A stretch of 64,000 nt of DNA from Pseudomonadota bacterium (GCA_023389105.1 JAEWEY010000004.1:1-64000); one strand, 5' to 3'. Counted from the stretch's first letter, positions 8,488 to 16,869 are shown. Numbers and translations: made by a program. The notes: generated by a model not told the origin, from the letters alone.

Positions 8488-8999
8488 GCCGTGAGGTTGG
8501 GCGGCCCGAGGTGCTGGAGGAAGTCGGGCTTGCCGAGCGCGACGCCGGCATTGCGCAGGATCGCGTAGGCGGTGGTGGCGTGGAAATAGAAGTTGGGCAG
8601 CGCGAAACCGGTGAGATAGGCGGCGCCGGCCCAGCGATAACCCATGCCATTGGGGAAGCGCAGCTCGACATCGCGTGTCTCCGCGTCTGTGAGCGATGCG
8701 GCGTCGAATTGCTGCAGATAGGAAATGGTCTTGTCGCACCGCTCTCGAAGCTCGGCAAAGCTTTGCTCGGTGTCCGGCATGGCGGGCGCTTCGGTTCCCG
8801 TGAGGCGGGCGAGCGCGTTCTTCGCCGTGTCGGAGGCGATCTGATATTGCGCGGGCAGCGGCTTCATGTCGGGGGCGAGCGCTGCCGTCAGGAGCGCGGC
8901 CTCGTCCCCTTCGGCCGCAGCCTTATCGAGCCAAGCGCGCATGTCGGTGAGGGTGTTGACGAACAGCGGCACCGAGGCTTCCCACAATCCGAAACTCAT
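8484..8999 (-). CDS. DUF1993 domain-containing protein (second copy)
   Basis: A 171-residue paralogue of the gene at 7676-8188, with matching motifs including LRFPNGMGYRW and ALPNFYFHATTAYAILRNAG. The frame can be extended upstream to 9092, but that would run into the divergent gene at 9073. GGGAGAAAGCG precedes the ATG at 8999 (MSFGLWEASVPLF), so I use that start. Its stop overlaps the start of the 86-residue gene. No catalytic role is known for the family. Confidence 0.85.
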   Translation of the reverse strand: MSFGLWEASVPLFVNTLTDMRAWLDKAAAEGDEAALLTAALAPDMKPLPAQYQIASDTAKNALARLTGTEAPAMPDTEQSFAELRERCDKTISYLQQFDAASLTDAETRDVELRFPNGMGYRWAGAAYLTGFALPNFYFHATTAYAILRNAGVALGKPDFLQHLGPPNLTA

Positions 9000-9072
9000 C
9001 GCTTTCTCCCGTGAATTCCGCGCGTGGCATGAGCGCTTTGCCGCCGCGCTGCAATGCCGGTAAGCCGCCGCC

Positions 9073-10239
9073 ATGGAATTTGCCGAATTCATTGCGCCGA
9101 TGGCGGTCGAGACGTTCCTGGGGAAAGTCTACGGCCAGCGCCCGGCGCACATCCGCGGAGGGTCGCCGCGCGGCGGCCTGTTGTCCATGGAGCGGCTCGA
9201 GCAATTGCTCACGGTGCGGCCGCATTGGACTGAGCAGAACATCAAACTGATCCTCAACAGCCGCCCGGTGGCTGGCGAGCATTTCCTGGATGCGAAGGGC
9301 GTCACGCGGCTGGCAGACCCGGCGAAGGTCGAGATGTTCTTGCGGATGGGCGCGAGCCTGGTCGGCGATCATGTCGAGGCGATCGAGCCGGTGGTGCGCA
9401 GCGCGACGGCCATGCTGTCGCGGCAGTTCGCAGGGACGGCCGGGGCGAACGTTTATTGCTCGTTCCGAGGCATCAGGGCCTTCGCCAGCCATTGCGACCT
9501 GCACGAGGTGTTCGCCGTTCAGCTTGAGGGCGAGAAGGTCTGGCAGATCTACGAGAACCGCGCCGATGCGCCGGTGGAGACGATCCAGGGGCCGGATGCG
9601 CAGGGCACGATCGACCGCGCCAAGGGACGGGTGTTGATGACCGTCACGATGCAGCCGGGCGACCTGCTCTACATCCCACGCGGGTTCTTTCACGATGCGC
9701 TGGCGAGCAGTGACGCATCGCTGCACCTGACGTTCGGCGTTGAGCCGATGAACGGGCTGGCGCTGTTCGGCCTGATGGAAAGATTGGCGAAGCGGGACCC
9801 GCGCTTCCGCGCTTATCTTCCCGATGGGCGGGATGACCCGGCGGCCTTGCGCGCGCGGTTGCAGGTGCTGGGCGCGGCAGTGGGCGAGCTGCTGGGTTCG
9901 CCGTTGCTGGAGACGGAGGTTATCAAGCAACAGCGTGAGCGGGTGCTCGGTGATCCGGCGCTGGCGCTGCGCGACCGTCAGCCGCTGGAACACTTTGCAA
10001 CCACGGGGCAGCCGGGTGCAGTGCTATGGACCGAGGCCGGCGCCTTGTTGCGACACTCGGGCGGGACGCAGACCGTGGGCATTCTCGGCGAGCTTATTGA
10101 GTGGACGCTCGGTCAGCAGACGTTTTCACGCCAGCAACTCCAGGCGCGATACGCGTGGCTGACCCCCGAAGAGGTCGACCATGTCATCAAACTCCTCCGC
10201 GATGCTGGTTTGTTCACGTCTTACCAGCCACAAATTTGA
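9073..10239 (+). CDS. JmjC/cupin-type 2-oxoglutarate Fe(II) oxygenase family protein (RoxA/YcfD-like)
   Basis: A 388-residue protein. About residues 90-230 form a cupin/JmjC fold with the iron facial triad visible: His140 and Asp142 in SHCDLHEVFAVQL, and His207 in YIPRGFFHDA. The layout, JmjC domain followed by about 150 residues of helical and winged-helix-like C-terminus, matches bacterial ribosomal-protein hydroxylases such as YcfD/RoxA. Substrate assignment is inference. The normal HxD spacing is kept, so it should be catalytically competent. It is divergent from the DUF1993 operon with 73 bases between starts. Confidence 0.8.
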   Translation: MEFAEFIAPMAVETFLGKVYGQRPAHIRGGSPRGGLLSMERLEQLLTVRPHWTEQNIKLILNSRPVAGEHFLDAKGVTRLADPAKVEMFLRMGASLVGDHVEAIEPVVRSATAMLSRQFAGTAGANVYCSFRGIRAFASHCDLHEVFAVQLEGEKVWQIYENRADAPVETIQGPDAQGTIDRAKGRVLMTVTMQPGDLLYIPRGFFHDALASSDASLHLTFGVEPMNGLALFGLMERLAKRDPRFRAYLPDGRDDPAALRARLQVLGAAVGELLGSPLLETEVIKQQRERVLGDPALALRDRQPLEHFATTGQPGAVLWTEAGALLRHSGGTQTVGILGELIEWTLGQQTFSRQQLQARYAWLTPEEVDHVIKLLRDAGLFTSYQPQI

Positions 10240-10334
10240 TCAACCTTCGCGTTAACGCAGATCGTTATACTAAAAATTAATCAGCACACGATTAATCGGC
10301 CTCTCGCCGCGATCCCGCGGTGGAAGGGGACAAG

Positions 10335-11018
10335 ATGTACAAGCGTTTGAGCCTGCGGCTGACGGCCGCGTTGATCATGAGTTCGGCCCTGGTCGCGCCG
10401 GCCGCGGCGTCCGTGACCGTTGGCACGCCGTCGATCGGCGGCAATTGTTTCCCGTTCAGCTGCAGCTACACCGGGACCTACCAGCAGGTTTACGGCGCAT
10501 CGGCGTTCTCGGGTGTGACGATGATCAACACCGTCGACTTTTTCGCCGCGGCAGGGTTCGGGGCGCTGAAGAGCAATCTCAGCTCGTACACGTTCTCATT
10601 CTACCTGACGAACCTGCCGGTCGATGGCCTGACGACCAACCCGGCGCTCAATCGCGGCACGTTGCTGTCGAGCTTCGGCACGTTCACGCCGGGCACCAGC
10701 TACACGTTCGTGGGCAACAGCTTCACCTACAATCCAGCCCTGGGCAATCTGCTGCTCGACATCCAGACCGCGGGTTCGCCCAACGACTTCAACGCCTGGA
10801 GTTACAGCTCGACGGTCGGGGACCAGATGTCGAACATGTATCGCACCAGCGGGACCGGTCCCTATGCCACCGGGTCGAACGGCCTGGTGACCCGCTTCTC
10901 GACGACAGCGGTGCCGGAGCCTTCAACCTGGGCGATGCTGCTGGTCGGGTTCTTCGCGATCGGCGCCATCGCGCGGCGGAGCTGCCGTGCCGAGCACGCA
11001 TTTCCCCAGCTAGTCTGA
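10335..11018 (+). CDS. PEPxxWA-CTERM sorting domain-containing protein
   Basis: A 227-residue exported protein: signal peptide to about residue 26 (ending APAAAS), a Ser/Thr/Asn/Tyr-rich beta-type body and the C-terminal signal VPEPSTWAMLLVGFF, a hydrophobic helix and RRS. The GTG at 10320 is in frame, but GGAAGGGGA lies just before the ATG at 10335. It is the third such protein within 6 kb. The body matches nothing I recognise. The AT-rich 95 bases upstream contain AAATTAATCA, also present upstream of the PEP-CTERM gene at 5923. Confidence 0.85.
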   Translation: MYKRLSLRLTAALIMSSALVAPAAASVTVGTPSIGGNCFPFSCSYTGTYQQVYGASAFSGVTMINTVDFFAAAGFGALKSNLSSYTFSFYLTNLPVDGLTTNPALNRGTLLSSFGTFTPGTSYTFVGNSFTYNPALGNLLLDIQTAGSPNDFNAWSYSSTVGDQMSNMYRTSGTGPYATGSNGLVTRFSTTAVPEPSTWAMLLVGFFAIGAIARRSCRAEHAFPQLV

Positions 11019-11029
11019 GCGCAAGCGCT

Positions 11030-11779
11030 TCAAAGCATTCTTATGTCGAAGCGGCGCGTGGTCGGGTGGCTGCTTGCGAGGCCGCCGTCGACGACCAGCG
11101 CGGTGCCGTTGACGTAGCTCGAGTCGTCCGAGGCGAGGAAGAGCGCGGCTTGCGCGATCTCGATCGGTTCGCCGCCGCGCGCGAGCGGGTTGAGCTCGCC
11201 GATGCGCTTCTCCTGGCCGCGGTCGCGAGCCATGTCGTAGATCGGCTTGGTCATTCCGGTTTCGATCAGGCCGGGGCAGATGGCGTTAACGCGGACGCCG
11301 ATGCCGGAAAGTTGCTGGGCGGCGGTCTGGACGAGGTTGATGACGCCCGCCTTGCTTGCCGAATAGGCCGCGCCGCCCGCACCGCTGCGGAGGCCCGCGA
11401 CACTTGCGGTGCAGATGATCGATCCGCCACGTTCGCGCATCAGCGGCGCTGCATATTTGATGGCGAGGAACGGGCCGATCAGGTTGACGCGCAGGATCTC
11501 CGCCCAGTCGTCGGCGGTCTGCTCGGCGATGGAAGCGAAGCCGCCGGAAACGCCGGCGTTGGCGAACATGATGTCGAGGCGGCCATGCTCCGCAGCAACG
11601 TCCTCGATCAGGCGCTTCACCTCTGCCTCCTTGCCCGCGTCCACACGCTTGTCAGCGCCCTCGCCGACGTCCGCGCCGACGACCGTCGCGCCATGTTCGC
11701 GGAACAGCTCGACCGTCGCCTTGCCGATGCCCGATGCCGCGCCGGTGACGATCGCGACCTTGCCTGCCAATCTTGCCAT
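11030..11779 (-). CDS. Short-chain dehydrogenase/reductase (SDR) family oxidoreductase
   Basis: A 249-residue classical SDR. It has the Rossmann motif TGAASGIG near the N-terminus, NAG (FANAGVSG), the active-site YSASKAG, and the C-terminal PG motif ICPGLIETGM followed by VDGG. The frame continues upstream to 12028 through the divergent gene, but the protein clearly begins at MARLAGKVAIVTG (11779), the usual SDR length. It is divergent from the acyl-CoA dehydrogenase gene with 45 bases between starts, suggesting shared control. The likely substrate is a hydroxyacyl or alcohol compound; not determined. Confidence 0.9.
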   Translation of the reverse strand: MARLAGKVAIVTGAASGIGKATVELFREHGATVVGADVGEGADKRVDAGKEAEVKRLIEDVAAEHGRLDIMFANAGVSGGFASIAEQTADDWAEILRVNLIGPFLAIKYAAPLMRERGGSIICTASVAGLRSGAGGAAYSASKAGVINLVQTAAQQLSGIGVRVNAICPGLIETGMTKPIYDMARDRGQEKRIGELNPLARGGEPIEIAQAALFLASDDSSYVNGTALVVDGGLASSHPTTRRFDIRML

Positions 11780-11824
11780 GCGGCCCTCATAGCCAACTGA
11801 CATTGTTGCTGATAGGCCGCGGGC

Positions 11825-13060
11825 ATGGACTTCAGCCTCAGCTCCACGGAGACCGGTTGGCGCGACCGCGTCCGCGATTTCATGAACAGCGAAGTGCGGC
11901 CGCGCACCACCGATTACGATGCGCAGCAGCGTGAGGGCGGGCGGTGGAAAGAGCTGCCCGTCGTCGAGGAGCTGAAGGAAAAAGCGCGGGCGCAGGGGCT
12001 GTGGAACCTGTTCATGCCCCCGTCGCACGGCGCGACCCCGGTGGACGACAGCTTCAAGTTCGACGGGCCAGGCTTAAGCAACCTCGAATATGCGCTGTGC
12101 GCCGAGGAGATGGGCCGCATCCTGTGGTCGTCTGAAGCTTTCAACTGCTCTGCGCCCGACACGGGCAACATGGAGGTGCTGAACCGCTACGGCACGCGCG
12201 AGCAAAAGGACGAATGGCTCCAGCCGCTGATGGAAGGCGAGATCCGCTCGGCTTTTTTGATGACCGAGCCGGACGTCGCCTCGTCTGATGCGACCAACAT
12301 CAAGTGCCGCATCGAAATGCGCGGCAACGAATATGTCGTGAATGGCCGCAAATGGTGGTCGAGCGGGGCGGGCGACCCGCGATGCAAGGTCGCGATCCTG
12401 ATGGGCAAGACCGATCCGGAGGCCGAGAAGCACAAGCAGCAGTCGATGATCCTCGTGCCGCTCGACGCGCCGGGGGTGACGATCAAGCGGCATCTGCCGG
12501 TGTTCGGCTATGACGATGCGCCGCACGGGCACATGGAGATCGAACTGGACGACGTTCGCGTGCCGCCGTCCAACATGCTGCTGGGCGAGGGGCGCGGGTT
12601 CGAGATTGCGCAGGGCCGCTTGGGCCCGGGGCGCATCCACCATTGCATGCGGACCATCGGCGCGGCGGATGAAGCGCTCGACGCTATGGTCAAGCGGCTG
12701 ATGTCGCGCACGGCCTTCGGCAAGACGATCGCCGAGCAGGGCGTGTGGGAAGAGCGTGTCGCCAATGCGCGAATCGACATCGAGATGACTCGGCTGCTGT
12801 GCCTGAAGGCGGCGGACATGATGGACCGCGCCGGCAACAAGGCCGCGCAGGGCGAGATTGCGATGATCAAGGTCGCCGCGCCGATCATGGCGCTGAAGAT
12901 CATCGACGATGCGATCCAGGCGTTTGGCGCGGCGGGCGTGTCGGAGGATGCGGGGCTGGCGCGCAGCTATGCGTCAATCCGGACGCTGCGGCTGGCCGAC
13001 GGGCCGGACGAGGTGCACCGCCGCGCCATCGCCCGGCTGGAGTACAAGAAGCATCGATGA
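11825..13060 (+). CDS. Acyl-CoA dehydrogenase family protein
   Basis: A 411-residue FAD enzyme of the acyl-CoA dehydrogenase superfamily: N-terminal helical domain, a middle beta domain with FLMTEPDVASSDATN and NGRKWWSSGAGD, and a C-terminal helical domain ending in VSEDAGLARSYASIRTLRLADGPDEVHRR-type sequence. The overall pattern matches the ACAD10/ACAD11-like clade. It overlaps the next gene by ATGA (13057-13060). That gene encodes a phosphotransferase, which is the same pair of domains fused in eukaryotic ACAD10/11. Those enzymes phosphorylate and degrade 4-hydroxy-acyl-CoAs, so a similar job is a reasonable guess. Confidence 0.88.
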   Translation: MDFSLSSTETGWRDRVRDFMNSEVRPRTTDYDAQQREGGRWKELPVVEELKEKARAQGLWNLFMPPSHGATPVDDSFKFDGPGLSNLEYALCAEEMGRILWSSEAFNCSAPDTGNMEVLNRYGTREQKDEWLQPLMEGEIRSAFLMTEPDVASSDATNIKCRIEMRGNEYVVNGRKWWSSGAGDPRCKVAILMGKTDPEAEKHKQQSMILVPLDAPGVTIKRHLPVFGYDDAPHGHMEIELDDVRVPPSNMLLGEGRGFEIAQGRLGPGRIHHCMRTIGAADEALDAMVKRLMSRTAFGKTIAEQGVWEERVANARIDIEMTRLLCLKAADMMDRAGNKAAQGEIAMIKVAAPIMALKIIDDAIQAFGAAGVSEDAGLARSYASIRTLRLADGPDEVHRRAIARLEYKKHR

Positions 13061-14076
13061 GCGAGGGGGCGATCGACGAAGGCGCCCTGGCTGATTGGCT
13101 GGAGGCGAATGTCGAGGGCTTCGCCGGGCCGCTGACGCTGACCAAATTCCCGTCTGGGCAGTCCAACCCGACCTATCGCGTGCATGCGACGTCGGGCGAT
13201 TATGTGCTGCGGCGGAAGCCGTTCGGTCCGCTGCTGCCGTCGGCGCATGCGGTCGACCGCGAATATCGATTGCTGGCGGGGCTGCACCCGCTTGGGTTTC
13301 CGGTGCCGGAGCCGCTGGCGCTGTGCGACGATCCCGAGGTGATCGGCGCCATCTTCTACGTGATGGAGATGGCAAAGGGGCGTCCCTATGCGAACGGCGC
13401 GCTGCCCGACTTCGATCCGGCGACGCGGCGACGGATGTACGAGCAGCTGGTCGACACATTGGCCGAGCTGCACACCATCGACCCGGAGAAGGCGGAACTC
13501 GGCGACTTTGGGCGGCCGGGCAATTATTTCGAGCGGCAGGTCGCGCGCTGGACGAGGCAATATCGCGACTCCGAGACCGATTACATTCCAGAGATGGAGC
13601 GCCTGATCGCCTTCCTGCCCGGAACGCTTCCCGAGCAGTCGCGGGTGTCGGTAGTGCATGGCGACTATCGCATCGACAATGTCGTGTTCGACGGCGACGG
13701 GACGCTGACGGCGGTGCTGGACTGGGAGCTGGCGACGCTGGGCGACCCGCTTGCGGATTTTTCCTATCTCGCGATGCAGTGGATGATGCCCGCGGACGGA
13801 GCGGCGGGGCTGGCAGGGCTTGATTTGGCGGCGCTTGGAATTCCGACCTTGAATGAAGCGGCCGAGCGTTACGCGGAGCGCTCCGGCGTGCCGGTGGCGG
13901 GCCAGCTCGACTGGTATTTTGCCTACAATCTCTTCCGGCTGGCGGGGATCGTGCAGGGCATCAAGAAGCGAGTCATCGATGGGACGGCGAGCCACGCCCA
14001 GGCCGCGGAAATGGCCAAGCGCGTGCCGATGCTGGCCCAGACCGCGTGGGCGTTTGCCCAGAAGGCTGGCGCTTAG
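13057..14076 (+). CDS. Phosphotransferase family protein (APH/choline-kinase fold, ACAD10/11-associated)
   Basis: A 339-residue kinase-like protein with the aminoglycoside-phosphotransferase fold. It shows the nucleotide lysine region YVLRRKP, the catalytic HGDYRIDN loop (VVHGDYRIDNVVF) and the metal-binding VLDWELATLGDPLADF. The ATG at 13057 overlaps the stop of the acyl-CoA dehydrogenase gene. By analogy with ACAD10/11 it may phosphorylate a 4-hydroxyacyl-CoA before elimination by the dehydrogenase. Antibiotic resistance is unlikely given this context. The stop overlaps the convergent small gene by 4 bases. Confidence 0.87.
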   Translation: MSEGAIDEGALADWLEANVEGFAGPLTLTKFPSGQSNPTYRVHATSGDYVLRRKPFGPLLPSAHAVDREYRLLAGLHPLGFPVPEPLALCDDPEVIGAIFYVMEMAKGRPYANGALPDFDPATRRRMYEQLVDTLAELHTIDPEKAELGDFGRPGNYFERQVARWTRQYRDSETDYIPEMERLIAFLPGTLPEQSRVSVVHGDYRIDNVVFDGDGTLTAVLDWELATLGDPLADFSYLAMQWMMPADGAAGLAGLDLAALGIPTLNEAAERYAERSGVPVAGQLDWYFAYNLFRLAGIVQGIKKRVIDGTASHAQAAEMAKRVPMLAQTAWAFAQKAGA

Positions 14077-14264
14077 CGCTTCCGCGTTGCGGCGATCAGT
14101 AGCGCGATGCCGACGACCGCTAAAACGGCGCCGCGCGTTGCCCAAGGGCGCTCGTCGATCATGAAGCTCGACGCCGGCCAGTGGATGATTCCGAAACCCT
14201 GCCCGACCCACAGCAGGCCGATGAGCACGCAGAGGATACCCAGAATCATCAGTGCACCGCGCAT
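14073..14264 (-). CDS. Small two-helix membrane protein
   Basis: A 63-residue protein with two predicted membrane helices (about residues 5-25 and 44-60) joined by a short loop with IDERPWATRG, ending in RKR. It lies 2 bases downstream of paaG on the same strand, so it is probably co-transcribed. It resembles small sphingomonad membrane proteins of unknown role; no function is assigned. Confidence 0.65.
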   Translation of the reverse strand: MRGALMILGILCVLIGLLWVGQGFGIIHWPASSFMIDERPWATRGAVLAVVGIALLIAATRKR

Positions 14265-14266
14265 GG

Positions 14267-15043
14267 TCAGCGGCCCGTGAACGTCGCGGCGCGCTTTTCG
14301 AGGAACGCGGCGACGCCTTCGCGATAGTCTTCGGTGAAGCCCAAGCGACGCATTTCGTCGCGCTGCAGCGTGAGCTCCTCGCTCAGACTGCGGTCCCAGC
14401 TGGTGCGGATCATGCTCTTGATCGCGGCGAGACCGAGCGGCGGCATGGCGGCCAGCTTTCCGGCGAGCGCGTCGACCGTGGCGTCGAGCGCGTCGTCATC
14501 GACGCACTTCCAGATCAGGCCCCAGTCCGCCGCCTGCTCGGCGCTTAGCGGCTCGCCGGTCAACGCGAGTCCCATCGCGCGGGCCTGACCCAGGTGCCGC
14601 GTCAGGTGCCAGCTGCCGCCGGTATCCGGCACAAGGCCGATCGCGGCAAAGCTCTGGATGAATTTGGCCGACCGCGCCGCTACGACGAGGTCACAGGCAA
14701 GCGCCAGGCTGGCGCCGGCGCCGGCGGCGACGCCATTGACCCGCGCGACGATCGGTTGGGGCGCATCGGCAAGTAGCCTGACCAGCGGGTTCCAGGATAC
14801 TTCGACCGTGTCGCCGAGGTCGACCGCTTCGCCGGGCGCCACCGCGCGGTCGTTGAGGTCCTGTCCGGCGCAGAAGCCGCGGCCGGCGCCGGTGATGACG
14901 ATCACGCGCGCGCCTTCGGCGTCGACCATGGCGTCGCGGAACTCCTGGTGCATTGCCTTGGTGAAGCTATTCAGGCGGTCGGGGCGGTTGAGCGTGATAC
15001 GGGCGACAGCGCCGGGTTCGAACTGGATGGTTTCGTAGGTCAT
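14267..15043 (-). CDS. paaG: 2-(1,2-epoxy-1,2-dihydrophenyl)acetyl-CoA isomerase PaaG (enoyl-CoA hydratase family)
   Basis: A 258-residue crotonase-fold protein. It has the oxyanion-hole segments VITGAGRGFCAGQDLND and VNGVAAGAGASLALACDLVVAA, and the family block FIQSFAAIGLVPDTGGSWHLTR. The aspartate in LVPDTGG replaces the glutamate of hydratases and fits an isomerase. PaaG converts the ring 1,2-epoxide made by PaaABCE into oxepin-CoA, the substrate of PaaZ. It is divergent from paaI-paaABCE; the spacer holds a palindromic repeat. Some ambiguity with PaaB-type hydratases remains, but the context supports PaaG. Confidence 0.88.
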   Translation of the reverse strand: MTYETIQFEPGAVARITLNRPDRLNSFTKAMHQEFRDAMVDAEGARVIVITGAGRGFCAGQDLNDRAVAPGEAVDLGDTVEVSWNPLVRLLADAPQPIVARVNGVAAGAGASLALACDLVVAARSAKFIQSFAAIGLVPDTGGSWHLTRHLGQARAMGLALTGEPLSAEQAADWGLIWKCVDDDALDATVDALAGKLAAMPPLGLAAIKSMIRTSWDRSLSEELTLQRDEMRRLGFTEDYREGVAAFLEKRAATFTGR

Positions 15044-15054
15044 TTCCGCTTCCC

Positions 15055-15138
15055 GTCATGCTGAACTTGTTTCAGCATCCATGCTGGTGGCGGCACCGCA
15101 CTTCACGATAATGGGCCCTGAAACAAGTTCAGGGTGAC
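15055..15138. repeat. REP-like palindromic repeat between paaG and paaI
   Basis: The arms 15055-15075 (starting GTCATGCTGAACTTG) and 15118-15138 (ending CAAGTTCAGGGTGAC) are inverted copies, matching at 19 of 21 positions with a 42-base spacer. It fills most of the space between divergent paaG and paaI. This kind of palindrome is scattered through many sphingomonad genomes. It may act as a hairpin in either transcript. Confidence 0.75.
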
Positions 15139-15150
15139 GTGGAGCGCTTA

Positions 15151-15576
15151 ATGGACGCAAACGAACTCGCGCGGCGGGTCGCCGACCACATGCTGGCGGC
15201 GGAGGGGACAGGGGCGGCCTGGGATCTTAAGATCGAAGAGGTGCGCGAGGGTTATGCGCGCGTCTCGATGGTGGTGCGCGCCGACATGCTCAACGGCCAC
15301 GGCTTCGCGCATGGTGGAATGATCTTCGCGCTGGCCGACAGTGCTTTCGCCTACGTTTGCAACGGCGCGAACCATGCCAGCGTCGCGGCACAGGCCTCGA
15401 TCGTGTTCCTCGACAAGGTTCGAGAAGGCGAAACGCTGATCGCCGAAGCGAGCGAGGTCGCACGCGAGGGCCGGGCGGGGGTGACGCGCGTCGCGGTGAG
15501 TGCAGGGGATGGCCGCAAGGTCGCCGAGTTCACCGGCTATTCGCGCACGCTCGGCGGAGCGGTCGTCCAGGTTTGA
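15151..15576 (+). CDS. paaI: Hydroxyphenylacetyl-CoA thioesterase PaaI
   Basis: A 141-residue hotdog-fold thioesterase with the PaaI pattern NGHGFAHGGMIFALADSAFAYVCN, in which the Asp of LADSA is the catalytic residue, followed by the AQASIVFLDKVREGETL beta segment. PaaI releases CoA from dead-end ring-hydroxylated thioesters of the phenylacetate pathway. A GTG at 15139 is in frame, but I prefer the ATG at 15151; the GTG lies next to the right arm of the palindrome. It is the first gene of the plus-strand operon and paaA follows after 31 bases. Confidence 0.9.
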   Translation: MDANELARRVADHMLAAEGTGAAWDLKIEEVREGYARVSMVVRADMLNGHGFAHGGMIFALADSAFAYVCNGANHASVAAQASIVFLDKVREGETLIAEASEVAREGRAGVTRVAVSAGDGRKVAEFTGYSRTLGGAVVQV

Positions 15577-15607
15577 ACGTTACGCCCTCAGGAGCTACAT
15601 CGCAGCC

Positions 15608-16588
15608 ATGTACACGACGGAATTGCAGAAGACCGCGAAGGTCGAGAGCCTCGAAGACCCGAAGCTGCTCGAGGCCTTCGAGGCGCGGGTGGCGGCCGAT
15701 GAGTTCATCGAGCCCAAGGACTGGATGCCGGAGGCTTATCGGCGGACGCTGACGCGGCAGATCAGCCAGCATGCGCACAGCGAGATCGTCGGCATGCTGC
15801 CCGAGGGAAACTGGATCACGCGGGCGCCGTCGCTGCGGCGCAAGGCGATCCTGCTCGCGAAGGTGCAGGACGAGGCCGGGCATGGGCTTTACCTCTATTG
15901 CGCGGCGGAGACGTTGGGCACGAGCCGGGATCACATGACCGAGGCGCTGCTCAGCGGCAAAGCCAAATATTCGACGATCTTCAACTATCCGACGCTGACC
16001 TGGGCCGACATCGGCGCGATCGGCTGGCTGGTCGACGGCGCGGCAATCATGAATCAGGTGCCGCTGCAGCGGACGAGCTACGGACCTTATGCCCGCGCGA
16101 TGGTTCGCGTGTGCAAGGAAGAGAGCTTCCACCAGCGCCAGGGCTACGAGATCATGATTGCGCTGGCGAACGGCACGCCGGAGCAGAAGCGCATGGCGCA
16201 GGACGCGCTCAATCGCTGGTGGTGGCCGAGCCTGATGATGTTCGGCCCGCCAGACGAGAATTCGCCCAACACCGCGCAGTCGATGCGCTGGCGGATCAAG
16301 CGCGAGACCAATGACGAGCTGCGGCAGAAATTCGTCGATATCACCAAGCCGCAGGCGGACTTCCTTGGGCTGACGATCCCGGACCCCGACCTTGCCTGGA
16401 ACGAGGAGAAGGGCGGCTACGACTTCGGCACGATCGACTGGGAGGAATTCTACGCGGTGGTGCGCGGCGAAGGGCCGGTCGCCAAGGAGCGCATGAAAGC
16501 GCGCCGCGATGCTTGGGAGAATGGCGCCTGGGTCCGCGAAGCCGCGGAGGCGCACGCCGAGAAGCGACGCGCGAGGAAGGCGGCGTGA
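15608..16588 (+). CDS. paaA: Ring-1,2-phenylacetyl-CoA epoxidase catalytic subunit PaaA
   Basis: PaaA is the di-iron subunit of the ring-1,2-epoxidase that activates phenylacetyl-CoA with O2. This 326-residue protein shows the ferritin-like iron-ligand segments KVQDEAGHG and CKEESFHQRQG, each giving Glu plus His, and the PaaA signature MLPEGNWITRAPSLRRK. The frame is open upstream to 15500, but AGGAG lies upstream of the ATG at 15608, and MYTTEL is a typical start. Its TGA overlaps the GTG start of paaB, so the two are translationally coupled. Confidence 0.95.
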   Translation: MYTTELQKTAKVESLEDPKLLEAFEARVAADEFIEPKDWMPEAYRRTLTRQISQHAHSEIVGMLPEGNWITRAPSLRRKAILLAKVQDEAGHGLYLYCAAETLGTSRDHMTEALLSGKAKYSTIFNYPTLTWADIGAIGWLVDGAAIMNQVPLQRTSYGPYARAMVRVCKEESFHQRQGYEIMIALANGTPEQKRMAQDALNRWWWPSLMMFGPPDENSPNTAQSMRWRIKRETNDELRQKFVDITKPQADFLGLTIPDPDLAWNEEKGGYDFGTIDWEEFYAVVRGEGPVAKERMKARRDAWENGAWVREAAEAHAEKRRARKAA

Positions 16589-16869
16589 GTGGAGACTGGC
16601 CGCTCTGGGAAGTCTTCGTCCGTGCCAAGGGTGGCCTTGCGCATCGCCACGCTGGCAGCGTTCATGCTCCTGACGCGGAGCTCGCGCTGGCCCATGCGCG
16701 CGACACCTATACTAGGCGGCAGGAAGGGGTGAGCCTGTGGGTGGTGCGCTCGGCGGACATCGTCGCGTCCGATCCTGACCAGGCCGGCGAGCTGTTCGAG
16801 CCCGCCGAGAGCAAGATCTACCGCCACCCGACGTTCTACGACATTCCGGACGAAGTGAAGCACATCTGA
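16585..16869 (+). CDS. paaB: Phenylacetyl-CoA epoxidase subunit PaaB
   Basis: A 94-residue PaaB, the small bridging subunit of the epoxidase. The signature W-x-VF-RAKGGLAHRHAGSVHAPD and the C-terminal KIYRHPTFYDIPDEVKHI are clear. The start is a GTG at 16585 that overlaps the paaA stop (GTGA); the upstream in-frame extension to 16513 is paaA coding sequence in another frame. The stop overlaps the paaC ATG (TGATG). Length is normal for the family. Confidence 0.93.
   Translation: MSGDWPLWEVFVRAKGGLAHRHAGSVHAPDAELALAHARDTYTRRQEGVSLWVVRSADIVASDPDQAGELFEPAESKIYRHPTFYDIPDEVKHI

Noticed and set aside
15530..16555. A 341-codon minus-strand frame across paaA
   Set aside because: Antisense to PaaA with its di-iron motifs; composition is the usual GC shadow.
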